20,541 nucleotides of DNA from CAYXPG01 sp964564845 (GTDB lineage: Bacteria > Planctomycetota > Phycisphaerae > Sedimentisphaerales > Anaerobacaceae): the NCBI GenBank assembly GCA_964564845.1, contig CAZMCN010000024.1:1-20541 (forward strand), read 5' to 3'. Below are positions 1-7,488 of the stretch, piece by piece (within the stretch, counting starts at the first letter, position 1; the number at the start of each line of letters is the position of its first letter). Made by a program: the position numbers and the translations under genes. The notes beneath the pieces were generated by a model. That model was given only the letters and a program-made list of their open reading frames with translations, was not told where the DNA came from and searched no databases.

Positions 1-51
1 GAACAAAAATGCTTGAAGAAAATAAATTTTGATTGCACTATGTAGTCATAG

Positions 52-146
52 GAGGGCGCAGAGAATTAAAATTTTTAGCCACAGAGGACACAGAGGGCGC
101 AGAGAGTTAAAAATTTTAGCCGCAGAGAACACAGAGAATTAAAAAA
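52..146. repeat. Tandem CACAGAG-type intergenic repeat (left copy)
   Basis: Degenerate tandem repeat made of GAGGGCGCAGAG, a short A/T stretch and TTTTAGCC. Two well-matched copies begin at 52 and 93 (period 41), and a shortened third copy begins near 125. It runs directly into the ATG at 147. The segment 78-105 is matched in inverted orientation at 1555-1582: the first 18 bases are identical on the opposite strand, and 25 of 28 match overall. No ORF or RNA gene is visible here. Function unknown; it looks like a dispersed intergenic repeat family. Confidence 0.75.
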
Positions 147-1382
147 ATGGAAAGAGAAAATTTATCGACAATCTGGCCTATTTTGTATTTTAAGGCGGAT
201 TGGCCATCGAAAAGTTACAGTTTTGATTTAGGTATTCAGCTTATTAAGGCAGATGAAACTTTATTAGAGGACATGACTGATGTTGATAGTGATTATTTCA
301 CGTATAGTCTTGATGCCGCTTTTGATACACGTCACAACACACAATGGTTCTTGGTGATACATCGTCCGAAAGTAACCGAACATATTTCTGTAAACGAAAT
401 CGGCATGTCATTTGTCAATAGCCTTCAGAGATCTATTGTTGAGTCGTTTCTTATGTGCCTGCAACTTGTACGCTCAACAGCCGCGATTTGTCCTTTTGAA
501 TTCGCCGCAGAAATCCACGAAGATTCCATCGAAGAAGTCAATACAAATATGATTATTTGGGGGCTACCTTCTTCGGAAAAGCCAGATGTTTATCTTCCGG
601 AGACTTTCAAAATAGGTGACCTCCGACTCCTAACGGATTTATGGTCGGCTATTATTAAACTTCGCAAACTTGATTATTGGAAGGAATTAATTAACAAAGA
701 AGAATTTTTTGCAGCTCTTGATAAGAAAGCAGGCGAAGATGCAACGAAACGGTTGGTTGATTTTCTAATGTCAGATCCTTTGTATTTAGATTATTCAGAA
801 AAAGAACGTAAGCAGCGTAAACAAGAATTGACTTCTTCAATTAAAGAGGCAGAAGACAAAGGGGAATGGTGGCAGGAATATTTCAAAGAAAGCTTTCAAA
901 AGGTTTTTTTGGAAAAGCAAGAAGAGGCGTTTTCTAATCGGACACGAATAGGCAGAGCACTTAATCTCTTTTTCGAAGGTCTCCACCTGCCGCTTCAGCA
1001 TTCTTTTCTATCAATGTGCCTTGCTCTGGAAACAATATTTACAGTTGAGGAAGCCGAAATTACCTATCAGTTTGCGACAAGATTGGCGAATATCACTGGT
1101 GAGACCTTTGAACAGCGAAAAGACATATTTGAAAGAGCAAGGAAAGTTTATAGGGAGCGAAGCAATATAGTTCATGGGAGAAAGTCGATTGATACCGTGG
1201 ACACAAATATCTTGAAAGACGGTTTTTTCTTTGCTCGCCAAAGTTTGCAGCATATCCTGCTTGATGATACACTTATGAAGTTATATTCCGATCCCATAAC
1301 GTCAGACAAAAAGAAAGACACCGACAAGGCGATAAAAGCAATAAAGGATTACTTCAGGGATTTGGATTTACGGTGTGATTAG
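147..1382 (+). CDS. Hypothetical protein with C-terminal HEPN/Apea-like domain
   Basis: A 411-residue soluble protein with no signal peptide or membrane segment. The N-terminal ~250 residues are not recognised. The C-terminal third is helical and resembles Apea-type HEPN domains: a conserved ALE stretch (about 294-296), a long helix, then RSNIVHG, giving the R-x4-H pair R338/H343 that forms the RNA-cleaving motif in active HEPN proteins. HEPN proteins often act in phage defence or toxin systems. Here no partner antitoxin or nucleotidyltransferase lies beside it, so the role is inferred only from the motif. The start ATG has no clear SD and sits at the edge of a repeat. The gene is AT-rich compared with the downstream transporter genes, and inverted repeats bracket it, both consistent with acquisition by transfer. 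The ORF is secure; the function is tentative. Confidence 0.7.
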   Translation: MERENLSTIWPILYFKADWPSKSYSFDLGIQLIKADETLLEDMTDVDSDYFTYSLDAAFDTRHNTQWFLVIHRPKVTEHISVNEIGMSFVNSLQRSIVESFLMCLQLVRSTAAICPFEFAAEIHEDSIEEVNTNMIIWGLPSSEKPDVYLPETFKIGDLRLLTDLWSAIIKLRKLDYWKELINKEEFFAALDKKAGEDATKRLVDFLMSDPLYLDYSEKERKQRKQELTSSIKEAEDKGEWWQEYFKESFQKVFLEKQEEAFSNRTRIGRALNLFFEGLHLPLQHSFLSMCLALETIFTVEEAEITYQFATRLANITGETFEQRKDIFERARKVYRERSNIVHGRKSIDTVDTNILKDGFFFARQSLQHILLDDTLMKLYSDPITSDKKKDTDKAIKAIKDYFRDLDLRCD

Positions 1383-1412
1383 TGGTATATTACAGCTAAA
1401 GGCAGTTTAAGA

Positions 1413-1529
1413 GCCTATAACAAAACCGAATTAACCTGATAGAAGGAACCGCTTCGGGGTCTGTTTTTAACGGATTTCTCGACCCGCCTTCGGCGGACTC
1501 GAAATGACAGTATAAGTTTTGTTAGACGC
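1413..1529. repeat. 117-bp repeat element with imperfect terminal inverted repeats
   Basis: Begins with GCCTATAACAAAAC (1413-1426) and ends with GTTTTGTTAGACGC (1516-1529); these are reverse complements at 12 of 14 positions. Inside lies a GC-rich hairpin, CCGCC-TTC-GGCGG (1484-1496), with weaker pairing outside it. It starts about 30 bases after the HEPN gene stop. It could be a miniature inverted-repeat element, or, less likely, a degenerate integron attC-like site, since the right end contains GTTAGAC. The pairing is visible; the identity is not settled. Confidence 0.5.
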
Positions 1530-1554
1530 TTTAATTTATTTGAGGATTTTGATT

Positions 1555-1582
1555 TCTCTGTGTGCTCTGTGTCCTCTGTGGC
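1555..1582. repeat. Inverted copy of the CACAGAG-type repeat (right copy)
   Basis: On the opposite strand this reads GCCACAGAGGACACAGAG followed by ten further bases. It matches 78-105 at 25 of 28 positions in inverted orientation. Together the two copies bracket the HEPN-like gene. The rest of 1383-1633 holds the 117-bp element at 1413-1529 and no gene. Confidence 0.75.
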
Positions 1583-1633
1583 TTAAAAAATATGTTTGTT
1601 CTCGGTAGCTAAAATGAATCGGGCGGGTATGAT

Positions 1634-2980
1634 ATGGTGAAATTATTTTTGTGGGTGCGGTACCTGCGTAAGAAAAGAATAGTATTTTTAAGTATTGCTG
1701 CGGTTGGGCTTTCTGCGGCTTTGCTGATAGTTGTTTCGAGCCTGTTCATCGGTTTTATCAATGCATTCGAGCGCAGTGCGGTTGATACTCTGGGCGATGT
1801 TGTTATTGAGCCGCCGATGAAGATTACAAACTACCCGCTGTTTATTGAGCAGCTTGAGAGAGCAGGTGTGGTTGAAGCAGCTTCAGCAACACTCTGGGGA
1901 CAGGGTCTTTTGTATCTGGGCAAAGGCGACGTTCGTGCGGTGAGTGTTTTGGGGATTGAGCCAGGCCGCCAGGCAAGGGTAACCGGCTTTAAGCACTTTT
2001 TGCATAAACAGAAAAGCGCAGCTAAAGAGGTAACTTTTGAGGTGGGCGGCTTTGCGGAAAAAGTCGGAGGATTTGTGGGTATCGGCGTGGCTGCTGAGCC
2101 CGATGAGAAGACAGATGAGTATGATTACCAGGCGGTTGAACAGATGATTGGCCGAGGGGTCATTCTTACCACAGGTGCGGTATCAGAGGGGGGCCAAAAC
2201 GATGATACAGGAGCGCAGGTTAAGAGAAAACTTATAAAATTTACTATCACTGATATTGTTTTTACCGGCGTCTATGAACTTGATAAAAGTTTTGTTTATC
2301 TGCCAATAGAGCAGTTGCAGAAGACTTTATACCCGGATGAAACCTCGCCGATTGCAGAGAGGATTCAGATTAGGCTTGTTTCCGGGGCGCAGATTGATGC
2401 GGCGCTGGCGCAGATTCGTGGTCTTTGGCAGGGTTTTGCCGAGGAACATCTTGGCTGGGGGCCGTACCTTATACGAGAGACTGAAATTAAGACAGCCATA
2501 GAGATGCAGAGCCGTTATATTGCCGAAATCCGGAAACAGATGGGCGTCCTGCTGTTGATATTTGGCGTTGTAAGTGCCAGTGTTGTTGTTCTGGTTTTTT
2601 GCATATTTTATATGATTGTCGAGACCTGCCGCAGGGACGTTGCGATAATAAAAAGCTGTGGTGCGACGAGCGGTTCGGTGGCATCGATTTTTGTCGGCTT
2701 TGGCAGCTGTGTCGGAGTAGTCGGCGCCGTTGTGGGTATGATACTTGGGATTATCGTGGCGAAGAATATAAATACTATCGAGGAGTTGATTCGGATAATC
2801 TTTGGATTGAAGCTTTGGAAGAGCAGTGTGTATATATTCAGCAAGATACCGAGCGAGGTTGATTGGGGCTCGGCCCTGCCGATTGCCTTGTCGGCTGTTT
2901 TGGCTGCGGCTTTGGGCGCTCTGATACCGGCGATTGTCGCTGCAAAAACAAGGCCGGTCGAGATACTCAGATATGAATAG
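1634..2980 (+). CDS. LolC/LolE-type ABC transporter permease (FtsX family)
   Basis: A 448-residue inner-membrane permease with the classic FtsX/MacB topology: one N-terminal membrane helix (about 14-42), a large periplasmic domain (about 43-300), then three helices (about 303-330, 348-375, 415-440), ending in a basic tail with RPVEILRYE. It is followed by a second permease of the same architecture and a LolD-like ATPase. That is the gene content of LolCDE, which pulls mature lipoproteins from the inner membrane and passes them to a carrier. It is somewhat longer than the ~400 residues usual for LolC/LolE, the extra length lying in the periplasmic domain. ATG start without a strong SD. Whether it corresponds to LolC or LolE cannot be told from sequence alone, and a MacB-like export role is the main alternative. 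Confidence 0.82.
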   Translation: MVKLFLWVRYLRKKRIVFLSIAAVGLSAALLIVVSSLFIGFINAFERSAVDTLGDVVIEPPMKITNYPLFIEQLERAGVVEAASATLWGQGLLYLGKGDVRAVSVLGIEPGRQARVTGFKHFLHKQKSAAKEVTFEVGGFAEKVGGFVGIGVAAEPDEKTDEYDYQAVEQMIGRGVILTTGAVSEGGQNDDTGAQVKRKLIKFTITDIVFTGVYELDKSFVYLPIEQLQKTLYPDETSPIAERIQIRLVSGAQIDAALAQIRGLWQGFAEEHLGWGPYLIRETEIKTAIEMQSRYIAEIRKQMGVLLLIFGVVSASVVVLVFCIFYMIVETCRRDVAIIKSCGATSGSVASIFVGFGSCVGVVGAVVGMILGIIVAKNINTIEELIRIIFGLKLWKSSVYIFSKIPSEVDWGSALPIALSAVLAAALGALIPAIVAAKTRPVEILRYE

Positions 2981-2982
2981 GA

Positions 2983-3010
2983 AATATTGAATAATGAATA
3001 TTGAATAATG
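2983..3010. repeat. Perfect 14-bp tandem duplication
   Basis: AATATTGAATAATG occurs twice head to tail (2983-2996 and 2997-3010), three bases after the first permease stop. A related ATTGAAT run appears at 4445-4461 after the second permease. It looks like a member of a dispersed intergenic repeat family. The rest of the gap up to 3095 is AT-rich and shows no gene. Confidence 0.7.
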
Positions 3011-3095
3011 AAATGAGCATTGGCACAGCAAAAAAGAAAAAACAGTTTTTAACTTCAGAGTTCGAGATTCGATATTCAGAATTCCTGATTACTTT

Positions 3096-4445
3096 ATGTA
3101 TAAGATTCTTTTGTCATTTCGTTATCTGTTGAAGAGGCGCATCAGTTACCTGGCGTTTCTGGCTGTTGCGCTTTGTGTATTTATAGTTCTTGTCGTGATG
3201 ACGGTAATGACGGGGCTGGTGACCGATTTCAGGCAGAAGAACCACAGTTTTGCAGGTGACTGTGTGGTCGGCACCGAATCACTGGTAGGCTTTGCGTATT
3301 ATGAAGATTTTGTAAAGGTGCTGGAGCAGTCCGGCTTTATTGAAGCGGTATCGCCCGTCATAAAAAGCTATGCTCTTATAGCTCGTCAGGGCGCCCAGCA
3401 AAGCAAGGGCGTTGAGATTATGGGTATAGAGCCTCTTAGCCACAGCAAGGTTACGGGTTTTGCCGAGACCCTGTATCATCATAGGGAAGATGCTTCGAGG
3501 GCATTTGAGCCGGCCTTTGATGTAAATCGTCCGGGCTGTGTGTTGGGAATCGACTTGTGGCTGAGACGCGACAGCAGCGGCGGATATTCTTATGAAGCCG
3601 TCCCTTCTGCGACGCCTCTTTCGGTGAGCTGTTTTCCTTTGACCGCCAAGGGGGCTTCTGCCAAAGGCGGGGCAGGTGAGGTCAGTTCAAAAACCTTTTA
3701 CTACAGTGACAATTCGCACAGCGGCCTGGCGCGGGTGGACAGCTCGTTGGTTTATCTGCCCTTTGAATGGTCGCAGCGGCTTTGCGGAATGGCCGGGGCC
3801 GATAAGAGGGCCAATGCAATTCATATAAAGTTCAGGCCGAATGTCAAAATCGAGGATGGATGTGAGAAGGTCGCTTTAATGTGGCAGAGCTTTAAGCGGG
3901 AGAAGGCCGGCGAGAAGCTGTCAAACCTGCTGGAGACGGTGACGGTGCAAAGCTGGAAAGATTACAGGCGTTCATTCATTGCGGCGATGGAAAAAGAACA
4001 GGCAATGATAATTGTAATGTTTGCTCTTGTGGGTGTAACAACCGTATTTATAATTTTTGTTGTTTTTTATATGATTGTCAGTCACAAGAGCAAAGACATA
4101 GGAATTTTGAAGAGCATAGGCGTTTCGAATGTGAATATTATCGAATTATTTTCAGGCTTTGCTTTTTTATTGGGTCTGTTGGGAGCGGCTATTGGGACTT
4201 TTTTCGGCTGGCTGTTTTTGCTCAAAATTAACCGCGTTGAGAATTGGCTTTTTGAACATTTTAAGTTTCAACTATGGGACAGGACAATTTATGCTATTGA
4301 TGATATTCCGAATCAGATTGAATTTAAGGTTTTAGTGGTGATTATTATCTCGGCGATAGTTGCCTGTTTGGCCGGTGCGCTGCTGCCGAGCCGACGGGCG
4401 GCGAGAATGAGACCGGTTGAGACTTTACAGGTGAGCCAGTTGTAA
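3096..4445 (+). CDS. LolC/LolE-type ABC transporter permease (FtsX family), second subunit
   Basis: A 449-residue paralogue of the preceding permease with the same plan: an N-terminal helix (about 16-44), a periplasmic domain to about residue 300, then three C-terminal helices and a basic end with RRAARMRPVETLQ. The two proteins share the N-terminal pattern and C-terminal helices but diverge strongly in the periplasmic region, as expected for a heterodimeric LolC/LolE pair rather than a recent duplication. Predicted to form the membrane core together with its neighbour and be powered by the downstream ATPase. ATG start, no convincing SD. The 115-base gap before it contains short repeats, so separate transcription cannot be excluded, but same strand and shared function argue for one operon. 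Confidence 0.82.
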   Translation: MYKILLSFRYLLKRRISYLAFLAVALCVFIVLVVMTVMTGLVTDFRQKNHSFAGDCVVGTESLVGFAYYEDFVKVLEQSGFIEAVSPVIKSYALIARQGAQQSKGVEIMGIEPLSHSKVTGFAETLYHHREDASRAFEPAFDVNRPGCVLGIDLWLRRDSSGGYSYEAVPSATPLSVSCFPLTAKGASAKGGAGEVSSKTFYYSDNSHSGLARVDSSLVYLPFEWSQRLCGMAGADKRANAIHIKFRPNVKIEDGCEKVALMWQSFKREKAGEKLSNLLETVTVQSWKDYRRSFIAAMEKEQAMIIVMFALVGVTTVFIIFVVFYMIVSHKSKDIGILKSIGVSNVNIIELFSGFAFLLGLLGAAIGTFFGWLFLLKINRVENWLFEHFKFQLWDRTIYAIDDIPNQIEFKVLVVIIISAIVACLAGALLPSRRAARMRPVETLQVSQL

Positions 4446-4469
4446 TTGAATATTGAATATTGTTAGTCG

Positions 4470-4504
4470 CTCTGTCGTTGCATGCGGGCCTTGCAATGAC
4501 AGAG
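4470..4504. repeat. Strong intraoperonic hairpin (dispersed-repeat type)
   Basis: CTCTGTCGTTGCA (4470-4482) pairs with TGCAATGACAGAG (4492-4504): a 13-base stem with a single G-U pair and a 9-base loop. It lies between the second permease and the lolD start. No T-run follows, so it does not look like an intrinsic terminator; a dispersed palindromic repeat or an mRNA processing/stability element fits better. Confidence 0.65.
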
Positions 4505-4532
4505 AGGCCCGGCATTGTTGTTTAGTAAACAT

Positions 4533-5231
4533 ATGAGTAATGATGATTCGATATTGAAGGTTGAGGGGCTTTATAAGTCTTATCGGATGGGCGCAACGAA
4601 GGTCAGCGTTCTGAAGGGGCTGGTTTTTGCAGTAAAGCGGGGTGAGTTTGTCGCGGTAGTGGGGGTTTCGGGCAGCGGCAAAAGCACGCTGCTGCATATA
4701 TTAGGGGCACTTGACAGTCCGGATAAAGGCGTTGTGGAATTCGAGGGGCGGGATTTGAACAGAATGGCAGCCGGTGAATTGAACAGATTCCGCAATAAAA
4801 CGGTAGGATTTGTTTTTCAGTTTTACCATTTACTGGACGAGTTAAGTGTGATGGAGAACGTTTTTCTGCCTGCGATGGCCGGCTGCGGGGTTGTCGGGTG
4901 GTTTATGTGCAGAAGGAAGGTGAAAAGACGCGCTGAAGAGCTACTTGAGAAACTCGGACTCAGTGACAGGGCCGAACATAAGCCGTTTCAGCTCTCCGGC
5001 GGTGAGAGACAACGGGTCGCTATCGCAAGGGCGTTAATGAATGAGCCGAAAGTGCTTCTGGCGGATGAGCCGACAGGAAATCTTGACACTGCAACGGGAA
5101 ATGGTATCTTAAGGGTCTTTGAAGGATTAAATACGGCCGGCCAGACGATTGTGATGGTGACACACGATGAGGCAATTGCACACAGGGCCGGGCGGATTGT
5201 AACATTAGTCAATGGTAAAATAGAAAATTAA
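4533..5231 (+). CDS. lolD: Lipoprotein-releasing system ATP-binding protein LolD
   Basis: A 232-residue ABC ATPase of normal LolD length. Visible motifs: Walker A GVSGSGKS (44-51), Q-loop near Q96, ABC signature LSGGE (154-158), Walker B VLLADEP with D178/E179 followed by TGNLD, and the H-loop His211. The LADEPTGNLD stretch is typical of the LolD/MacB/FtsE group. It would hydrolyse ATP to drive lipoprotein release through the two upstream permeases. An in-frame TTG at 4515 would add six residues; I chose the ATG at 4533 because the added residues have no conserved character, though neither start has a good SD. It is separated from the second permease by a strong hairpin but on the same strand. 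Confidence 0.88.
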   Translation: MSNDDSILKVEGLYKSYRMGATKVSVLKGLVFAVKRGEFVAVVGVSGSGKSTLLHILGALDSPDKGVVEFEGRDLNRMAAGELNRFRNKTVGFVFQFYHLLDELSVMENVFLPAMAGCGVVGWFMCRRKVKRRAEELLEKLGLSDRAEHKPFQLSGGERQRVAIARALMNEPKVLLADEPTGNLDTATGNGILRVFEGLNTAGQTIVMVTHDEAIAHRAGRIVTLVNGKIEN

Positions 5232-5235
5232 AGAG

Positions 5236-5371
5236 AAATCCGAAGCACGAAACTCGAGATACGAAACAAATTCAAATGACCAAAATCCAAAATTCAAAAC
5301 AGAGCGTTTCGAACATTTGAAATTTGAATTTTGATATTGTTTCGAATTTCGATATTTTGGATTTAGGATTT
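5236..5371. repeat. Long imperfect inverted repeat upstream of the aminotransferase
   Basis: The left arm, starting at AAATCC (5236), and the right arm, ending at GGATTT (5371), are roughly complementary over about 60 bases each with several mismatches and small gaps. Both arms carry ACGAAAC/TTCGAAT-like and ATTCAAA/TTTGAAT-like words. It fills most of the 163-base gap between lolD and the aminotransferase gene. It looks like a miniature inverted-repeat element. The right arm contains TTGATA (5331-5336) and TATTTT (5353-5358), 16 bases apart, a weak possible promoter for the next gene. Confidence 0.6.
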
Positions 5372-5394
5372 ATACGAGTTATGAGGATGTTTCT

Positions 5395-6264
5395 ATGGCA
5401 CTAAAAATTTGGCTTGACGACAAACTTGTTGACGAAGCAGAAGCAAAGGTATCTGTTTTTGACCATGGCCTGCTTTATGGGGACGGTGTTTTTGAGGGTA
5501 TTCGTGTCTATAACGGCAGGATATTTGAGCTGGACGCTCACATCAAACGTCTTTATCAGTCGGCCAAGGTGATACGCCTTGAGGTTCCGCTGAGCAGGGA
5601 TGAACTTATCAGGGCGGTCGAAAAGACGGTTGAGGCCAACGGTGTTGTTGACGGCTATATTCGATTGGTGGTTACCCGTGGAATTGGAGATTTAGGATTG
5701 GGTCCTCTTAATTGCAAGAAAGCCGGATTATTTATCATAGCCGACAATATTCAGCTTTATCCGGAAGAGCTTTACGAAACGGGAATGAAGGTGGTCAGTG
5801 CGACAACTATCCGCAATCATCCGCTGGCGATTCCGCCACAGGTCAAAAGTTTGAATTACCTCAATAACATACTGGCCAAGATTGAGGCGCTGGACAACGA
5901 TGTGCCGGAGGCGATTATGTACAACCACGAAGGCTACGTTGCCGAGGCCACGGGTGATAATGTTTTTATTGTCAGAGATGGCGTTATTTATGTACCGCCG
6001 GTTGAGGCTGGGGCACTGGAGGGGATAACGCGAAATATCGTTATCAAATTGGCCGAGGAAGAAGGCATCGAGGTTGTTGAAAAGAATCTGACGAGGTTTG
6101 ACCTGTACGTTTGCGATGAATTTTTTCTTACCGGCACGGCAGCCGAGGTTATCGGCATTGTCGAGATTGACGGAAGAGTCATCGGTGACGGCAGGCCCGG
6201 CGCTCTTACGAAACTGATGAGGAAGAAATTTTTTGAGTACGCTCACGGCAGGAGCCGAAAATAG
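5395..6264 (+). CDS. ilvE: Branched-chain-amino-acid aminotransferase (class IV PLP enzyme)
   Basis: A 289-residue fold-type IV aminotransferase, cytosolic, transferring amino groups between glutamate and branched-chain 2-oxo acids using PLP. Landmarks: HGLLYGDGVFEGIRVY (about 24-39), typical of IlvE; the PLP-binding lysine K151 in QVKSLNYLNN; EATGDNVF with E184; and the C-terminal FLTGTAAEV that helps bind the phosphate. Length and motifs fit bacterial IlvE. D-amino-acid transaminase and aminodeoxychorismate lyase share the fold, but EGIRVY and the GTAAEV stretch favour IlvE. The ATG is supported by GAGGA (5383-5387) seven bases upstream. It stands alone, preceded by an inverted repeat and followed by a strong terminator, so it is probably monocistronic. 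Confidence 0.88.
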   Translation: MALKIWLDDKLVDEAEAKVSVFDHGLLYGDGVFEGIRVYNGRIFELDAHIKRLYQSAKVIRLEVPLSRDELIRAVEKTVEANGVVDGYIRLVVTRGIGDLGLGPLNCKKAGLFIIADNIQLYPEELYETGMKVVSATTIRNHPLAIPPQVKSLNYLNNILAKIEALDNDVPEAIMYNHEGYVAEATGDNVFIVRDGVIYVPPVEAGALEGITRNIVIKLAEEEGIEVVEKNLTRFDLYVCDEFFLTGTAAEVIGIVEIDGRVIGDGRPGALTKLMRKKFFEYAHGRSRK

Positions 6265-6360
6265 TATTTACTCGCTGTCATTTTGAGCGTTGCACATTTT
6301 GGGCTTTGGCTTTATAGCGGGGTTGGTGTGTTTTGTGCTGCCGGTGGGGCTGAAGAAGTA

Positions 6361-6394
6361 AAAAAAGGCCGGTTTTATTAAGCCGGCCTTTTTT
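6361..6394. terminator. Bidirectional intrinsic terminator
   Basis: AAAAAAGGCCGG (6361-6372) and CCGGCCTTTTTT (6383-6394) are perfect reverse complements, giving a 12-base stem with a 10-base loop. The GC core is flanked by A on one side and T on the other, so it can terminate in both directions. It lies between the convergent aminotransferase gene and the outer-membrane protein gene, where a shared terminator is expected. Confidence 0.93.
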
Positions 6395-6420
6395 GGTGAC
6401 ATAGAAAATAGTTTTCTGTT

Positions 6421-7236
6421 TTAGAATTTATACTGCACAGACAAGCTGACCCAGGTTTCATCATCGGGGTTTACCGAGCTGTCCCAGGAAGATTGATAAT
6501 AGAGTGCCGGGATGAAGGTAAGGTCATAGCCGAGGTCAAAATTTGTTGAGACGCCAAAGACGGCGTGTGACCAGTCGTGGTCTACCGTTGCGGCGCCCAT
6601 ACCATCGTTGTAGACAGCCGCTGCGGACAGATGCAGAACCTGCTCAGTAGTTTCGGGCAAAATGGGCGGTGCGGTCAGGTCGTAGCCGAGTCCGAAGATA
6701 TGTAGCCAGCCGTCGGCGCCCATAATGAGGGAGCCGCTTCTGGCCGGCCAGAGATGAATGACGGTGTAGCTTGGCACAATGCCCATTGGGAAAATATCCG
6801 GCCAGGACAAAGCTGCAAAGATTTCCTGCATATCGGCGACTGCGACTCCTTTTGAGGTACCGCCTGCTCTTGGGTTGTCGGGGTAGTTGTAATATACCCA
6901 TCCAATTTTGTAATCTGTGGCGTATGTTTCGCCTTCAAAAAGGCTGTTGCCGTAGTATAATGTGGTTACAAGCCACTCTTTGTTCTCGTATCCACTTGTG
7001 TTTGCTCTGGACCACAGGAGGTTTACGCCAAAACCTGTGCCGTAGAGGTCCAGGTCAATACTGGGTTGAATCGCACTATGCCCCCCTCGTCCGTACCAAT
7101 CAAAGCCCCGCCACATATAGCTGCTCTGGTATGTTATGTCGATAACACCGTGCAGTTCATCTTCCTGGGGGTGGGCGAGACCGGCTGTGCTCAACAAGAT
7201 TACGGCAGTTAACACAATTGCTTTCTTCATCTTCAT
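6421..7236 (-). CDS. Putative outer-membrane beta-barrel protein
   Basis: A 271-residue exported protein. It opens with a clear signal peptide (MKMKK, then a hydrophobic run to about residue 21, probably cut after LA). The mature part is rich in Tyr, Trp, Gly and Ser with alternating short amphipathic strands, contains an SSYMWRGFD motif near the start, and ends in VQYKF. A terminal Phe after an aromatic-rich strand is the usual insertion signal for barrel proteins. The pattern recalls TorF-like putative porins, but I cannot assign a substrate. The start is firmly supported by AAGGAGA (complement of 7242-7248), six bases upstream. It is divergent from rarA and convergent with the aminotransferase gene, so most likely a single-gene unit. 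Confidence 0.72.
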   Translation of the reverse strand: MKMKKAIVLTAVILLSTAGLAHPQEDELHGVIDITYQSSYMWRGFDWYGRGGHSAIQPSIDLDLYGTGFGVNLLWSRANTSGYENKEWLVTTLYYGNSLFEGETYATDYKIGWVYYNYPDNPRAGGTSKGVAVADMQEIFAALSWPDIFPMGIVPSYTVIHLWPARSGSLIMGADGWLHIFGLGYDLTAPPILPETTEQVLHLSAAAVYNDGMGAATVDHDWSHAVFGVSTNFDLGYDLTFIPALYYQSSWDSSVNPDDETWVSLSVQYKF

Positions 7237-7452
7237 ACTCGTCTCCTTAAAAAATCACCACTGACCAAAACTTACATACTCCACACACAAATTTATTTGG
7301 TATCTGGTATAGGACATAACCTTTCCAGCTCATTAAGAAGTTTATCGGTGTGCCGGTTTAAATCAAATAAAAAAAAAGTTTTTTTCAGGTTTTGTGCAAT
7401 TTATGCGGAATAAAGGTTGAGATGTTGTAATAAAGTCGTTCGGAAATAAATT

Positions 7453-7481
7453 TCGACAGTTATGTGCCTGCTGCGTATAAT
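7453..7481 (+). promoter_or_regulatory. Sigma-70-type promoter of rarA, apparently leaderless
   Basis: TCGACA (7453-7458, one mismatch to TTGACA), a 17-base spacer and a perfect TATAAT (7476-7481). Transcription would start near 7488-7489, which is the A of the rarA ATG. This argues against the upstream in-frame ATG at 7462, which lies inside the promoter. The remainder of the divergent gap (7249-7452) is AT-rich and holds no gene; no convincing promoter was found for the opposite gene. Confidence 0.7.
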
Positions 7482-7488
7482 ATATTCG

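Noticed and set aside
52..146. CRISPR-like array
   Set aside because: Only two to three degenerate units with no unique spacers of constant length; it is a tandem intergenic repeat.
2327..3031. 234-residue minus-strand ORF opposite the first permease
   Set aside because: Low-complexity Asn/Arg/Tyr-rich composition typical of an antisense frame; the plus-strand permease is clearly the coding strand.
5728..6246. 172-residue minus-strand ORF opposite the aminotransferase gene
   Set aside because: Antisense shadow of a well-supported gene; no family motif, signal peptide or SD.
7462..7488. Upstream ATG as the rarA start
   Set aside because: The added nine codons overlap a near-consensus -10 box, and the family-like sequence begins later.
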